DNA from: Dactylonectria macrodidyma
Taxonomy: Eukaryota; Ascomycota; Sordariomycetes; Hypocreales; Nectriaceae
Length of the DNA: 64,000 bases
NCBI GenBank assembly: GCA_020744425.1
Contig: JAGMUV010000002.1
Location: 5,438,501-5,502,500 of the forward strand
Direction of reading: 5' to 3'
Part shown: piece after piece, positions 32,743-46,010 of the stretch
Numbering within the stretch: position 1 is the stretch's first letter
Layout of the letters: each line of letters opens with the position of its first letter
Position numbers and translations under genes: made by a program
Notes under the pieces: model-generated
Told to the model about the DNA's origin: nothing
Databases searched by the model: none
What the model saw: the letters and a program-made list of their open reading frames with translations, nothing else

Positions 32743-32917
32743 TATAAGAGTAAGAGCTGAAGGAGCTGTAGTCTTATTAGATAAGAGGCTATATAATATA
32801 AGCTAGACTAGCTCTTTAGTAAGGGCTTGCTAAGCACTTACTAAGTAAATGCTTATATACTACTTAATACCTATCTTTAGATCTCTTATATAATACCTTA
32901 ATAGACTAACCCTTATA
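32743..32917 (+). repeat. 5' LTR (175 bp)
   Basis: Same length and order as 38345-38519; shared phrase CTATATAATATAAGCTAGAC. Confidence 0.78.
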
Positions 32918-34272
32918 ATTCATTTACTTCTATATTCTAGCGGATTATTAATATATTATATAAAATAAGAAGGATAATAAGAAGTACTACTAACTGTAGT
33001 AGCTATATTGTGAGTAAATAACAAGCGCTTAATAAAAGCGCACCCCTTTTTAAGACTAACTTATAAATACTTCTTATAAATAATTTATAAATAATTCCTA
33101 TAATTAAATAATAACTAATTATAATAATGGAAGAATATCTATTTTTAAAAGAAGAATAATTATATAAAGATTTATTATTATATTATAATAATAGAGTTAT
33201 CCTAAGACTTAGTAAAAATTCCCTTATAAATTTAAAGAATGTTTAATAAATATTTATAAACTAAGTATTAGACTTTTAATACTTAGATTAATAGTTTTCT
33301 AATTAATAATTATAAAGAGAAGGTCTAATATATAATCCTATATTTAAATACTATATATTACTATTATATATAATTATATAAAGTTATTTATAGAGCTTTT
33401 AAAAATACTGCCTTACTAGCTCTATAGAATATTAATTAAAATCTAAAGAATATTTAGTAAATATCTATTAAATACTTAATAAATTAATATAAAATATAAT
33501 TATATAAGTTATAATAACTACTATAATAATATAATAAAAGGTAATAGAATGCAGATTCTAAGTATAAAAAGAAGAGGATTAAAAGTTCTATATAATAATA
33601 ATAGAATGACTAGCCTAATAGCCAGACCTAAGAGCTCCTTAAAAATATAAATAAGCCCTTCCTTATACTTATATTACTCTTAGAAAAGAGGCATTTAATA
33701 TTAAAATAAATAATTAAATTAATATAATTATAAATAATAATAGCTTAAGACTTATAATAATAAAGGCTTAAAAGATTAATTAAGCTATAACTAAATTATA
33801 TACTATATTATAAACTAATTAGTAAGTGTATACTACTAACTTACTAAATTCTTATTAAAAGAACTTTATTATATTTCTTTAGAAATAGTATATTAACCTT
33901 TATTAAAAAAGAGTTAAGCTTTTTAAAGAGCTTATAAAGCTCTAATAGTCCCTTAAGTAGTTATTAATAGAATACTTTAATATATAAAGGGCTATTTATA
34001 TATTCCTTAGTATAATAGATATAAAAGATAACTTTATATAAGTATGCACTTTTTATTATAGCTTATATTTAAAACTTAAGAAAGAGTTTTATAAGATAAA
34101 TCTTAATATTAAAAGACTTTAAATAGTAATTTAAAAAGCTAAGAGACTATAATAATAATACTCTTACTATACTAAATGCTTATAGAATAATAGCTAATTA
34201 TAAAATGAATATAACTATTATTATAAAGATTCTTAAAGTTATTACTTCTTATAGTTATATAATTAGTCTAAT

Positions 34273-35330
34273 TGCTATTAAAACTGCTATTCGGACTTTT
34301 ATTTCTATATTACTGCATTCCTCATTACTGCGTTTCTATATTATGTATTTATATTACTTAAGTTATCTTAAGACAAAGGACTCAATTAATTAGTCAACCT
34401 AGTTATAGATAGACTCTTATCCCTCCTCCTTTAAACCTTTCTCTACTAAATCCTTTAACTATTTTAGAATTCCCTTAGTTTTTAATACAGTTATTAGTTA
34501 TTTTATATATTAATAATAGTTATATTTCTTATAACTTATATTATCCACTCTTTATTAATATTAGCTAATACCTTAAAGAATGCTCTTTCTTCTAAGGATA
34601 TTTTAAATACTAGCTTTATTACTAATTGCCTTAAGAAATATTATTTATTTTTAATCTAGTTTTTAAATTATTAGTTCTTTTTAAAGAGGTATAGTCTTAA
34701 GAATACTTTAGTCTTAAAGATTACTAAAGTAACTTACTTACTATTAGAAAGTTACTAAGTTTTAATAGTTCTAGTTTCTTTAAGACTATATCCTATTATT
34801 ATAGCCTTTAGCTTATTAAAAGTTTTTATATTCTTATTAAGTTTAATATTTAGATTATATATAAAAAGAGTATAATAATTACTAAAATCTGAGTTATTAA
34901 AAGTGTAGAGTGTATTATATTAAATGTTTATTATAGTATTTATTTTAGTCTTTAATAAGTTAAATTATAATTTAGAATTATAAAGAGGTAATTAAATTAT
35001 AATATAAGTATAAGTTAGAACTATAATAAAATAACTTAAAATATAATAAAAGCCTTTATAGAGCTTTTATTATATAATGATTTTACCTTTTAATATCTAG
35101 CTTTTTTATTTAGCTTTTTAGCTACTTAATGTATTTTAAAGGGTTAATTAGAATAGTAAAGCTTATACTCTAATATAATAAAAACTCTAGTCATTCTAAG
35201 TTATTATTACTTTAGGCTTGGGTTTTAAGCTCTTATATTATTATTTACTATTAGTTATTTTTTTTTTTTACTATTTAACCTCTGGCCTCTTTCTAAGTGT
35301 GTATTACTAAAGGATTATAACCTTAATAAC
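34273..35330 (+). mobile_element. 1.06-kb non-coding insertion, copy 1
   Basis: Alignable end to end with 49151-50272. Flanked by TAGTCTAAT on the left and TAGTTTAAT on the right, a 9-bp duplication with one C/T change that can be stretched a few bases further. It starts TGCTATTAAAACTGC and ends AACCTTAATAA. No long inverted ends or protein are seen. A 9-bp duplication suggests a MULE-like element; variable longer duplications would suggest a non-LTR (LINE/SINE) origin. Confidence 0.65.
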
Positions 35331-38300
35331 TAGTTTAATAATTCATTTTAATTATAAAGACTAATATTAATAATACTAGTAATAAATAACTACTAAGTAA
35401 AGAATAAGTCTTTAGTAAATAGCTAATTCTTTTATAAAGTTACTTATTTTAACTATTAAAAAGAAGGATATTATTTTAAAAGTTATCCTAAGCTATATAC
35501 TAAATAATTACTTAGTAATTATTTAATAGTAATTAGAATACTATTAGAAATAATAGCTCTTCCTAAGTTTAAAGTAATTATCTAAAGTATTTAAATAGCT
35601 TATAATAATAAAGATATAATATAAGAATACTAAGCTTTAATATATAAATATTTTAATAAAGAAGATATAAATTCTTCTAATTATAAATAATCTTATATTA
35701 TTTATTAAATATTTAAAAAGTAAGGAATAAGTATATAATATAGAGCTAGTTAATAAGTAAAAAGGATTTAAAGCAGTTACCTTATTATCCCATAAGTCTA
35801 TAATATAGTTAGAAAGCTCTCTAGAAGGACTTATAGCTTAAAAAGATAAAAAAAAGAGCAAACCTTACCCTTAAGCTTTAAATTATATTCTAATAAGTTA
35901 TAAATATCCTATAAAGTCTCTTAAATAGCTACTAAGTACTTAAAGCATACTTAGTAAATATTAACTACTTATAGAAATTAAGAGGATTTAACTAAAGCTA
36001 GAGTTACTTATTTAAAATAGTATATTCTATATTTATTATAATAAACCTTAAAAATAAAATAGCTTATACTAAAGATTAATAAGCTAAGACTTAAATACTA
36101 TAGTTATTAGTAAAAAGGGAGAAACCTATAGCTAAAGTACTTAATATTATAAGAAAAGTAAGTGCTAAGTTTATATAAACTATTTAATAAATAATTATAG
36201 TAAATTCTAGCAGAATGCTAAGATAAGACTAAGACTTATAATAAGATTAAAAATATAATTAAAACCTATAATTAAGATTAATAACTAAGATTAAGATTAA
36301 TAGGAATAAATTTCTTAGGCTAAAGAAGACTTTAATATACTTTATATATACTAACTATTTAAAAAGCAGTTATTAATAACTATAACTATAATAATAACTA
36401 TAATAATAATTATAATTATAACTTCATTATAATTAACTATTTAATATAAATAGTATAATACTTACTTTTATAAATTTACTAAGAATATAATAAGAATAAG
36501 CACTTATTAAATATTTAATAAGTATTTATAAATTTATATATTCCTTACTTTTAAACTTTAAAATTAAATGCCTTAAGATAAGGCTTATAAAAAGGAGAAA
36601 TAAAAGAAATTAATAATAATTATATTAATAAATACTTATAAAAAATATAATAAGTATAAGACTTAAATATATAATCACTAATTAATAAACTAAAATAATA
36701 CTTAATTTTAAGCTAAATAAATACTAAATTAATATAAATTAAATTTATAAAAATAAGACTAAAAAAGTATAAATATTCCTATTACTTAAGGGTATTATAA
36801 ATAGAAAAATAAGTCTAATACTAAGTAATAGCTTTAATAGCTACTTAGTAAGTAGCTGCCTTATAATACTTATATATAGTAATAGGAGTCTTAGCTATAT
36901 TCTCTTCTTTAGGAGTAGCCTCCTCTTTATTAATAACCTCTTCCTTAATAAGCTATTAGTAATACTTCAGTATATATATAATAGGAGAACTAAAAGGCAA
37001 GTTCCTAATAGTGCTATAATAAATAGGCAAAGCATTAGTAAAGATAATAGTAAGCTTAGGCATAGGATTATAATAATACTTTTAAATAGCTTTTTAATTA
37101 ATATAGAGAATGAATTTAAGAAAATAGATAAAGAACCTTTAGAAGTAATACCCTATATTATTATATACTTAATAACTACTAAGTAATATAATACTAAGAG
37201 TAAGGTTTAGATATATATAAATTTATATTAATATAGAGGAGTTATAAATTCTAATTATTTATATAATTCCTTAATAAAAACATCCTTTAATAAACTAAGT
37301 TATAAAAGATTAATAATACTAAAAACTATAAAAAGGAAGAGAATAAATTATAAAGTTAGTTTAAAGCTTAATTAGTTAAATAGTATAAAGACTCTTTTAA
37401 TAAAAGAGAGTAATAAGATTAATAAACACTTTTTAAGTATTTATTAAATTCTTAGTATATTTAAATATATATTACTAAGTAATAAATACTATAAAAATAG
37501 CTTAGATAATATACTAGTATTTAATATTAAAAAGTAAAACTTTATTTTTATTTTAATTTTAAAAGGCTTATTAATAAAGGAAATTTTAATACTATTTAAT
37601 AAGGCTAAGTAATTTAAAAGGGATTTATTAAAGGTTAGAATACTTAATAAATATTTAGTAAATACTAAGTAAGACTTATAATATTATATTTCTAATTAGC
37701 TGCCTTATAAATAGTATAATAAAATAAAAGAGAACTATAAGTATAAATATAATTAAAATTATAGTATTTTTATATAAGATAGTAAGAATATAATACTTTA
37801 CTATCTTTTATTCTTTAAAATTCATTATTAGGAAATAGAAACTTAACTTTAGTCTAAGATTTAAATTTAAATAATACTATCTTAGCTATAGTAAGAATAG
37901 ATATCTTAATAATGGGTTAGCGAATAGTTAGTATATAGTTTATAAAAGTAAGAAATAAGAAAATAGAGAAGTTATTAAAAGTTAAGTAAGAAAGTTAGAA
38001 AGTATAATAAAAAATAAGAATATTAATAGTAATATTAAAGAAAAAGAAAACTTTAAAAAAGTATAAGATTAATAATTACACTTTAATAAAATTAATAGTT
38101 TATAATAAGCTAGTAAGTACTTATTAAATATATAAACTTATAATAATATATATATTATTATATAATAATAATATTATATAAGTATAATATATAGTAAGTA
38201 ATTACTAATTATTTAATTATATTATAATTATAATAGAATTATTAATATAGTAAATAGTTATTACTCTTTTTCTTATAAGGTTTTAATAAGGATAATAGGA

Positions 38301-38344
38301 TTATATAAAGCCTTAGGATAAGGCTTAAAAAAGAGGGAAATAAT

Positions 38345-38519
38345 TATAAGAATTAGAGCTAAAAGAGCTATAGTCTTATTTAATAAGAGGCTATATAATA
38401 TAAGCTAGACTAGCTCTTTAGTAAGAGCTTACTAAGCACTTATTAAGTAAATACTTATATACTATTTAATACTTACTTTTAAATCTCTTATATAATATTT
38501 TAATAAACTAACTCTTATA
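38345..38519 (+). repeat. 3' LTR (175 bp)
   Basis: Partner of 32743-32917, preceded by the purine-rich tract and followed by the AGCTT duplication. Confidence 0.78.
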
Positions 38520-38544
38520 AGCTTATAATATTAAGTTTAATATA

Positions 38545-38748
38545 TATTAAGATTATAATCCTTAATAATATATACTTAGAGAAAGGCTAGAAGTTAAATA
38601 GTTAAAAAAAAAATATAACTAATAATAAATAATAATATAAAGGCTTAAAACCTAAGCTTAAAGTAATAATAACTTAGAATAACTAGAGTTTTTACTATAT
38701 TAAAGTATAAGCCTTACTATTTTATTTAACTCTTTAAGATATATTATT
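38545..38748 (-). repeat. Truncated inverted copy 3 of the 1.1-kb insertion
   Basis: Reverse complement of the last 200 bp of 34273-35330. It shares TTATAATCCTT, AACTAATARTAAATAATAAT and AACTTAGAATGACTAGAG-type stretches. It stops just before the LTR cluster at 38766. Confidence 0.6.
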
Positions 38749-38765
38749 AATATAAAGTCTTTATA

Positions 38766-39297
38766 TATAAAATATATAATTAATAAAGAAATATCTCCTT
38801 TAGCTCCTATTAAATAAGAATATAAATAATATATTTAAAATCTCCTGATTTTTAGCTTTATAATAATATATATTATACTTTAAAAAGCCTATCTTCCTTA
38901 TATTATAATTATAAAAGATATCTATAATAAGAACCTTTAATAAGGTTAGAGTTTAAGTATTAGATATATATCTAATAGTCCTAAAACTTAGAATATATCT
39001 TACTTAGTTTTATTATAATAAATTATCTAAATCCTTTATTAAATTAAATATATAATTAAATAGTAATCTTTTTATAAAGCTAGGGCTTTTCTTTAATTAG
39101 TTTAAAAGGATTATTATTATTAATATATATATTTCTTAATTAATTATATTAAACTGATTACTTTTTTAATTATCTTTTCTTACTCTTTTTAAATTTTTAA
39201 TCCTTTTTCTAATTAGTTAATTCTTTAACTTATAATTACTAAGTTCTACTAATAACCTTTTACTCCTTTTACTCCTTTTATTACTATAGCCTTTATA
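38766..39297 (+). repeat. Inverted copy of the 532-bp Copia LTR
   Basis: Reverse complement of the LTRs at 39317, 39851 and 44955, and exactly 532 bp long. Because the full Copia lies on the minus strand, this copy is the one in plus orientation. Only 19 bases separate it from the next LTR. Confidence 0.75.
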
Positions 39298-39316
39298 ATT
39301 AAAAAAGCTAGACAGA

Positions 39317-39848
39317 TATAAAGGCTATAGTAGTAGAAGGAGTGGAAAGAGTAGAAGGTTATTAGTAGAACTTAATAATTATAAGTTAAAGAATTAATTA
39401 ATTAAAAAAGGAATTAAAGATTTAAAAAGAGTAAGAAAAGATAATTAAAAAAGTAATTAGTTTAATATAATTAATTAAGAAATATATATATTAATAATAA
39501 TAATCCTTCTAAACTAATTAAAGAAAAGCCTTAGCTTTATAAAAAGATTATTATTTAATTATATATTTAATTTAATAAGGGATTTAGATAATTTATTATA
39601 ATAAAACTAAATAAAATATATTCTAAGTTTTAAGACTATTAAATATATATTTAATATTTAAACTCTAACCTTATTAAAAGTTCTTATTATAAATATCCTT
39701 TATAATTATAATATAAGAAAAGTAAGCTTTTTAAAGTATAATATATATTATTATAAAGCTAAAAATTAAAAGATTTTAAATATATTATTTATAATCTTAT
39801 TTAATAAGAGCTAAAGGAGATATTTCTTTATTAATTATATATTTTATA
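39317..39848 (-). repeat. Extra tandem copy of the 532-bp Copia LTR
   Basis: Starts TATAAAGG and ends TTTTATA. Only two bases (TA) separate it from the LTR of the full element at 39851. Confidence 0.75.
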
Positions 39849-39850
39849 TA

Positions 39851-40382
39851 TATAAAGGTTATAATAATAAAAGGAGTAAAAGGAATAAAAGGTTATTAAT
39901 AGAACTTAGTAATTATAAGTTAAAGAATTAATTAATTAAAAAAGGGATTAGAGATTTAAAAAGAGTAAGAAAAGATAATTAGAAAAGTAGTTAGTTTAAA
40001 GTAATTAATTAAGAAATATATATATTTATAATAATAATCCTTTTAGACTAATTAGAAAAAAGCCTTAGCTTTATAAAAAAATTACTATTTAGTTATATAT
40101 TTAATTTAATAGAGGATTTAGATAATTTATTATAATAAAACTAAGTAAGATATATCCTAAGTTTTAAAACTATTAAATATATATTTAATACTTAAACTCT
40201 AACCTTATTAAAGGTTTATATTATAAATATTCTTTATAATTATAGTATAAAGAAAGTAAGCTTTTTAAAGTATAATATATATTATTATAAAGCTAAAAAT
40301 CAGAAGATTTTAAATATATTATTTATAATCTTATTTAATAAGAGTTAAAAGAAATATTTCTTTATTAATTATATATTTTATA
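39851..40382 (-). repeat. 3' LTR of the Copia element (532 bp)
   Basis: Direct partner of 44955-45486; the RNase H end of pol adjoins it. Confidence 0.75.
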
Positions 40383-43300
40383 TATAAGGACTTTATAGCT
40401 CTTTTTAAATATATTTCTTTATAATATATTTATTACTTAAGGACTTATATATAAAAAACTCTTTTTAAAAGAAAAGAAAAAATTCTTATATTTTTCCTTT
40501 ATTAAAGAATTTAAAAGAAAACCTTATATAAAGTTAAAAACTCTTAGTTATTTATAATAGCTTTATAATTATATAGACTTAGAAATGCTCTTAGTCTTTT
40601 AAAGTCTATAAGGTTTAGACTTTTAATAAAAAAGTCTACTATATTATCCTTACTTTTTATAGAATATAAGGTTATTTTATTTTATTTTATTTTATTTCTT
40701 ATAAAATAATAAAATATATTTATATACTTTAATCTTTTATAATAAGAAGAGTTTTTAATTAGTTATTTAGCTACTTTATTATTTATTAAAATAGGAAGTA
40801 TAGATTTATTATAAAAAAGAGATAAATTCTTATTTATATATTTATAAAAACTATTAAAAAATAAACTTTCTTTAGTTATTTCTTTTAAAGCTATATATTT
40901 AGCTTTATAAATACTTAAAGTAATACTTTTTTATTTAATTATATTCTAATTTATAAGGTTATTATATAAGAAGAAACTATATTTACTTATAGACTCTTTA
41001 TTAGTTATATTAAAAGCCTAATTAGTATTTAAATAGTCTTTTATTATATTATATAATGAGTTAGGTTATATATTATAATTATAATATAAACTTAAGTCTT
41101 TATAATTATTTAAATACTTTTAGATTAAGTCTAGAGCTTTAAAATAAGAATTATTAAATTTAGATATAAACCTTAAGATATTATTAATAGTATAAGCTAT
41201 ATTAAGTCTAGTCTTTATAAAGAGATATAAGAAAGAACTAACTTCTTTTTAATATTATAATATATCTTTATTAAAAGGAATTATAATTACTTTTTATAAC
41301 TTATTTCTAATTATAAAAAGAACTTTAGAAGTTCTTATATCTTATTTATTATATTCTATTATTTTAGAATTTATATATTTTATTTAGTTTATATATAGGC
41401 CTTTATTCTCTTAGTCTATAGTTATATTTATTCTTAAGAATTCTTTTATTTTTTTTAAAGACTATATTTTAATATCTTTAAATAAAAGATTTATAACTTT
41501 ATATATATTAGCTTTATTTAGACTAATAAAAATCTAATTGTCTATATAATATAATATAGCTATTTTATATAGATTATTTATAAAAACCCTTTTATTATAA
41601 AGTATAAGTTTAAAACCTAGCTTTTTTAAATATATAGAAAGAAAGTTATACTAAAGTCTAAGACTTTATTTTAAATTATATAGAGCTTTATTTAGTTTTA
41701 AAACTAAGTCTCTTTTATTTTCTTTATATTTTTTATATAATTCTTTAGTTATAGTATTTTCTAAAGACTTTAATATATAGTCTTTAAATCTAATAAGTAA
41801 TATAATATATATATTTTTATTTATTTTAGAATAAATAAATATATTTTTAATATTATATTATATTATTTTATAATTATTTATAATTACTATTATTAATAAT
41901 AGCTTTATAGTTTTAGGTTTTATAATAATTATAAAAGTCTTTATATAATTAAGGCTATATATTTAATTATAACTTTAAATTACTTATTTAGATTTATATT
42001 TTATAATAAAGTTATTAAAGTTTATTTTTATTTTATAAACTTAATAGCCTTTTATAAGGGTTCTATTATTAAAAAGGTCTATTATAAATTAAACCTTCTA
42101 AGCTAATAATTCTTTTATTTCTATTTTTATAAAAAGTATTTACTTATCTTTATTTATACTTTCTATAGCCTTATTATAACTTAAAGGTTCTATATAACTT
42201 TTAATTATATTATATATAAAAAGCAATTTTTAAAAGTCTTTATAATATTCTATAGGTTTCTTAAGAATATTAATAACTAACTTAGTTATTATATTAAGCT
42301 TAGACTCTATTAAAGAGTTATTATTATTCTTTATTATAAAGTTATTATTTATTTCTTCTTTATTTATAATAAAATAATTATTAAAGAAAGTATTTTTATA
42401 AATAATAATATTTTTAAAAATTATTATCTTATATTTTTTATAGTCTTAGATTTTATAGCTATTATTTAAATAGCTTATTATAATACTTTTATAAGCTTTA
42501 GTATTTAATTTATTATTAAAAAGCTTATTCTTATAATATATAATAGATTTAAAAGTCTTTATAGAATCTATTTCTTTTAAAATAAGAAGTTTATTATTCT
42601 TAAGTTCTAAAGGATATAAAAACCTTATAGAAAAATAAGAAGTTCTATTATATATATATTCTATAACTTCTAAAGCTTTAAATTAAAGAAACTTAAGTAT
42701 ATTAAAAGTAAAAATTATTACTTTTATATTATTTAATATAATCCTATTTATTCTTTTAGTAAAACTATTAAATTCTTTAATATAAAAAAGAGAAAAATTA
42801 TAATATATTCCTTTCTTTTTATAATAAAGAGCTAAGCTATACTTATATTTCTTAGTATTATTAGAAAAAACTTCTTTTATAGTTATTTTTTCTTTATTAT
42901 TTTTAATTTTAGCTTTAAATTCTTTAAATTTTTTTAAAGCTTTATTTTTATTTTTTATAATATAGGTTTTAAAAAACTTAGTACTTTTATTAAAGAAAGT
43001 TATAATATATTTATATTTATAATATAATATAAGTATTATAAAATTATATATATTTATAATTACTTTATTTAAGAAGTTATATTAAGTTTTATTTATAACT
43101 CTTTTTATTTTATTAATTATTTTAATTTTTATATAGTTTTTATATTAAATTATTTAAATTATTTAATCTTAAAGTATTTAAAACTAAATATTATCTTTAA
43201 AGTATTTTTCTTTATATAGCTTTAAAAGATATTTTCTTAAAGTCTTAAAGTTTAAATAAGCTAACTTTAAATACTATTTATATATATTTATAATTATAAT

Positions 43301-44954
43301 TTTAATTATAATTTTATTTTCTTTAATTAAAGAGATATTATTTAAAAAAAGAGTAATATAATATATTTTCTTATTAATTATTATTTTTAAAAAAAAGATA
43401 TATAAACTATTTCTTTTAAGACTTTTAGCTATTAGCTTAGTCTTTTTAAAAAGATATATATTATTATAATTAATAAATATAAATATATCCTTTTAAAAGG
43501 ATAAATAATTTATTAAATTAACTCTTAATTTAAAAATATAATAATAATTTCTTAATATATAGGTTTTATTTTTATTTAAAAAGTAGAATTTTATATTATT
43601 ATAACTTTTAATAATTAATAAAAATATTTAGCTTTAAAAAATAGTTTTATTTATAATATAATAGTTTATAAATAAGCTTTTATTATATATAATATACTTA
43701 GTAATATTTATATTATATATAAAATTAATTATATCTTTTATAAATTAAAGAGAGGGATTTACTTTTTTATATTTCTTTAAAATTTTAAGAATTTAAAGTA
43801 TTTTTTTTATTATTAATCTTAAAGATAGATTATTATAGTTATTTTTATAATTATTATTAGGGTTATTTACTTAATTAATCTTATTTAAAGCTTAAGTAAT
43901 AGTAAGAGAGATTTTAAGATTTATTAGATTTTCTAATTTAGAATCAGATTCTAAGACTTTTATAACTTTAGAAATAGCTTTCTTATTAACTAAAGAGACT
44001 AAGAGTTATTTCTATTTTTCTTCTCTTTCTTTTCTTTTCTTATTAAATAAGGTAACCTTTTTAAAAGTTAATTTAAAGATTCTAAAGTTAGTAAAGCCTT
44101 TAAGAGCTTTATTAGAATATAAAAAGTAATAATCCTTATCTATATACCTTAAGAGCTTATAATAAGAGCATTTTAAAGCTCTTTTATTCTTTTTCTTAAG
44201 TTTTTTAAACTTAGTAAAATTAATTACCTTTTTAGAAGTCTTTAGTCTTCTAGACTTATTTAATAAAGAAGAGGAAAGAGACTTAAGATTATATACTTTA
44301 GAATTGCTTCTTAAGGCTTAGATAATAAAGGTAATATAATTACTATACTCTTCTCTAAGGTTATAAAGTAAAAAGGTAATAATAAAAGGCTTTAAAAGAG
44401 AGATTTCTTTAATAGCTAATTTATTAATAAGCTCTTTTAATTTATTAAGATATCCTTCTATTAGAAGATTTAAATAGCTTCTTTTTAATAATTCTTTTAA
44501 TATAAAAAAGTTATTAATAAAACTAAAAGAGTTATAAAGGTTTTTTAAAGAATCCTAAGCTTATTTAATAGAAGTTACTTATTTAACTTATAAAAGAGGT
44601 CTATTTTTTAATAAAAGTCGAATTTCTATTAATATATTAGTACTTTTAATATATTCTTCTTTAACTATTCTTTTAATTAGCTTTTACTTAGTTAAGTATG
44701 CCTTTATTCTAAAAGACTAAATTATATAGTTTTTATTACTTTTTAGTTTTAATATAAAAAAGGATTTTTCTTTAGACTTTATTATAAAATTAAAAACTTA
44801 TAGAATTTAAAAAGAAAAAAGTTTTTAAAGTCTAAAAGACTTAGAAAAGCTTTTATAGACTTAGAAAAGTCAGAACTTATAGAATAAGTTATTTCTAATA
44901 GTTAAAATAACTAATTAGAAGATATACTTAAGTATAAAACCTAGGTTTATAACC

Positions 44955-45486
44955 TATAAAGGCTATAATAATAAAAGGAGTAAAAAGAGTAAAAGGTTAT
45001 TAATAAAACTTAATAATTATAAATTAAAGAATTAATTAATTAGAAAAAGGGTTAAAGATTTAAAAAGAGTAAGAAAAGATAATTAGAAAGGTAATTAGTT
45101 TAAAGTAATTAATTAAAAAATATATATATTTATAATAATAATCCTTTTAGATTAATTAAAAAAAAGCCTTAGTTTTATAAAGAGATTACTATTTAATTAT
45201 ATATTTAATTTAATAAAGGATTTAAATAATATATTATAATAAAACTAAGTAAGATATATTCTAAGTTTTAAGACTATTAAATATATATTTAATGCTTAAA
45301 CTCTAACCTTATTAAAGGTTTTTATTATAAATATCTTTTATAATTATAGTATAAAGAAAGTAGGCTTTTTAAAGTATAATATATATTATTATAAAGCTAA
45401 AAATTAAAAGATTTTAAATATATTATTTATAATCTTATTTAATAAGAATTAAAAAAGATATTTCTTTATTAATTATATATTTTATA
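44955..45486 (-). repeat. 5' LTR of the Copia element (532 bp)
   Basis: Direct partner of 39851-40382; the gag end of the internal region adjoins it. Confidence 0.75.
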
Positions 45487-45487
45487 T

Positions 45488-46010
45488 TATATTAGGGCTG
45501 AGAGCCTATTAGCTAGAATGACCTGGGATTTTAATTAGCTGACTAATTTAAGTGCTAGTCTTAATAAAGCTATTAATAAGGATAATAGGAGTTAGTCTAA
45601 GATAAAAGGCAGAAATAACTTAGATATAGATAGTAATTAATAATATTCTTACTTACTTTTTATTTTTAAATTATTAAATAGTTTTTAATATTATTATAAT
45701 GAGTTTTATTTAATTAATTAGAATATCTAATTTATTTTTTAGCTAGCTATTTAATTATAGCTCTAGCCTTCTTTTTATCTATTTTATTTTATAAGTCTTA
45801 TTTACTCTCGCTTTACTATACATCCTGCCTACCTTATAGTATTTATTACTTCGGATAGTAGTATTCTTCTTATCCTTCTGCTTAATACATTTTAGAGGTT
45901 ATAGTAAGGTAATAAGCTATTAATTTAATTAATTAATTAATCCTATTAATTAGTAGATTAATTAAGTAAGTAGTAATACTTCTAAGCTATTATAAAGACC
46001 TAAGCTAAGT
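45488..46010 (+). repeat. 5' LTR of the split Gypsy element
   Basis: Similar to 17200-17650, especially the TTATAGTAAGGTAATAAGC stretch and CTAAGCTATTATAAAG near its end. The right boundary is not resolved. Confidence 0.55.

Larger units (their letters stand above)
32743..38519 (+). mobile_element. LTR retroelement of unresolved class, 5.8 kb including a nested insert
   Basis: Direct 175-bp LTRs at 32743-32917 and 38345-38519 start TATAAGAR and end CTAAYYCTTATA (from TGTAAG and CTTACA). The 5-bp duplication is AGTTT on the left and AGCTT on the right, a single C/T difference. A purine-rich tract (AAAAAAGAGGGAAATAAT) before the right LTR puts it on the plus strand. Without the nested insert at 34273-35330 the internal part is about 4.4 kb. 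I could not recognise reverse transcriptase or integrase in it, so it may be non-autonomous or simply too decayed. Confidence 0.75.
39851..45486 (-). mobile_element. RIP-inactivated Copia retrotransposon with 532-bp LTRs
   Basis: LTRs at 39851-40382 and 44955-45486. Reading the minus strand, the RNase H end near 40650-40850 gives LINNKVAK...LIKNSSYYKRLKYI and NIFYYFIRNKI, the Copia pattern of a decoy site and KHID motif. Gag near 44100-44200 gives KCSYYKLLRYIDKDYY, a CCHC zinc knuckle in which Cys, His and Cys have become Tyr by G-to-A changes. The internal part is about 4.6 kb, normal for Copia, and every frame is broken by RIP-type stops. Confidence 0.78.
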
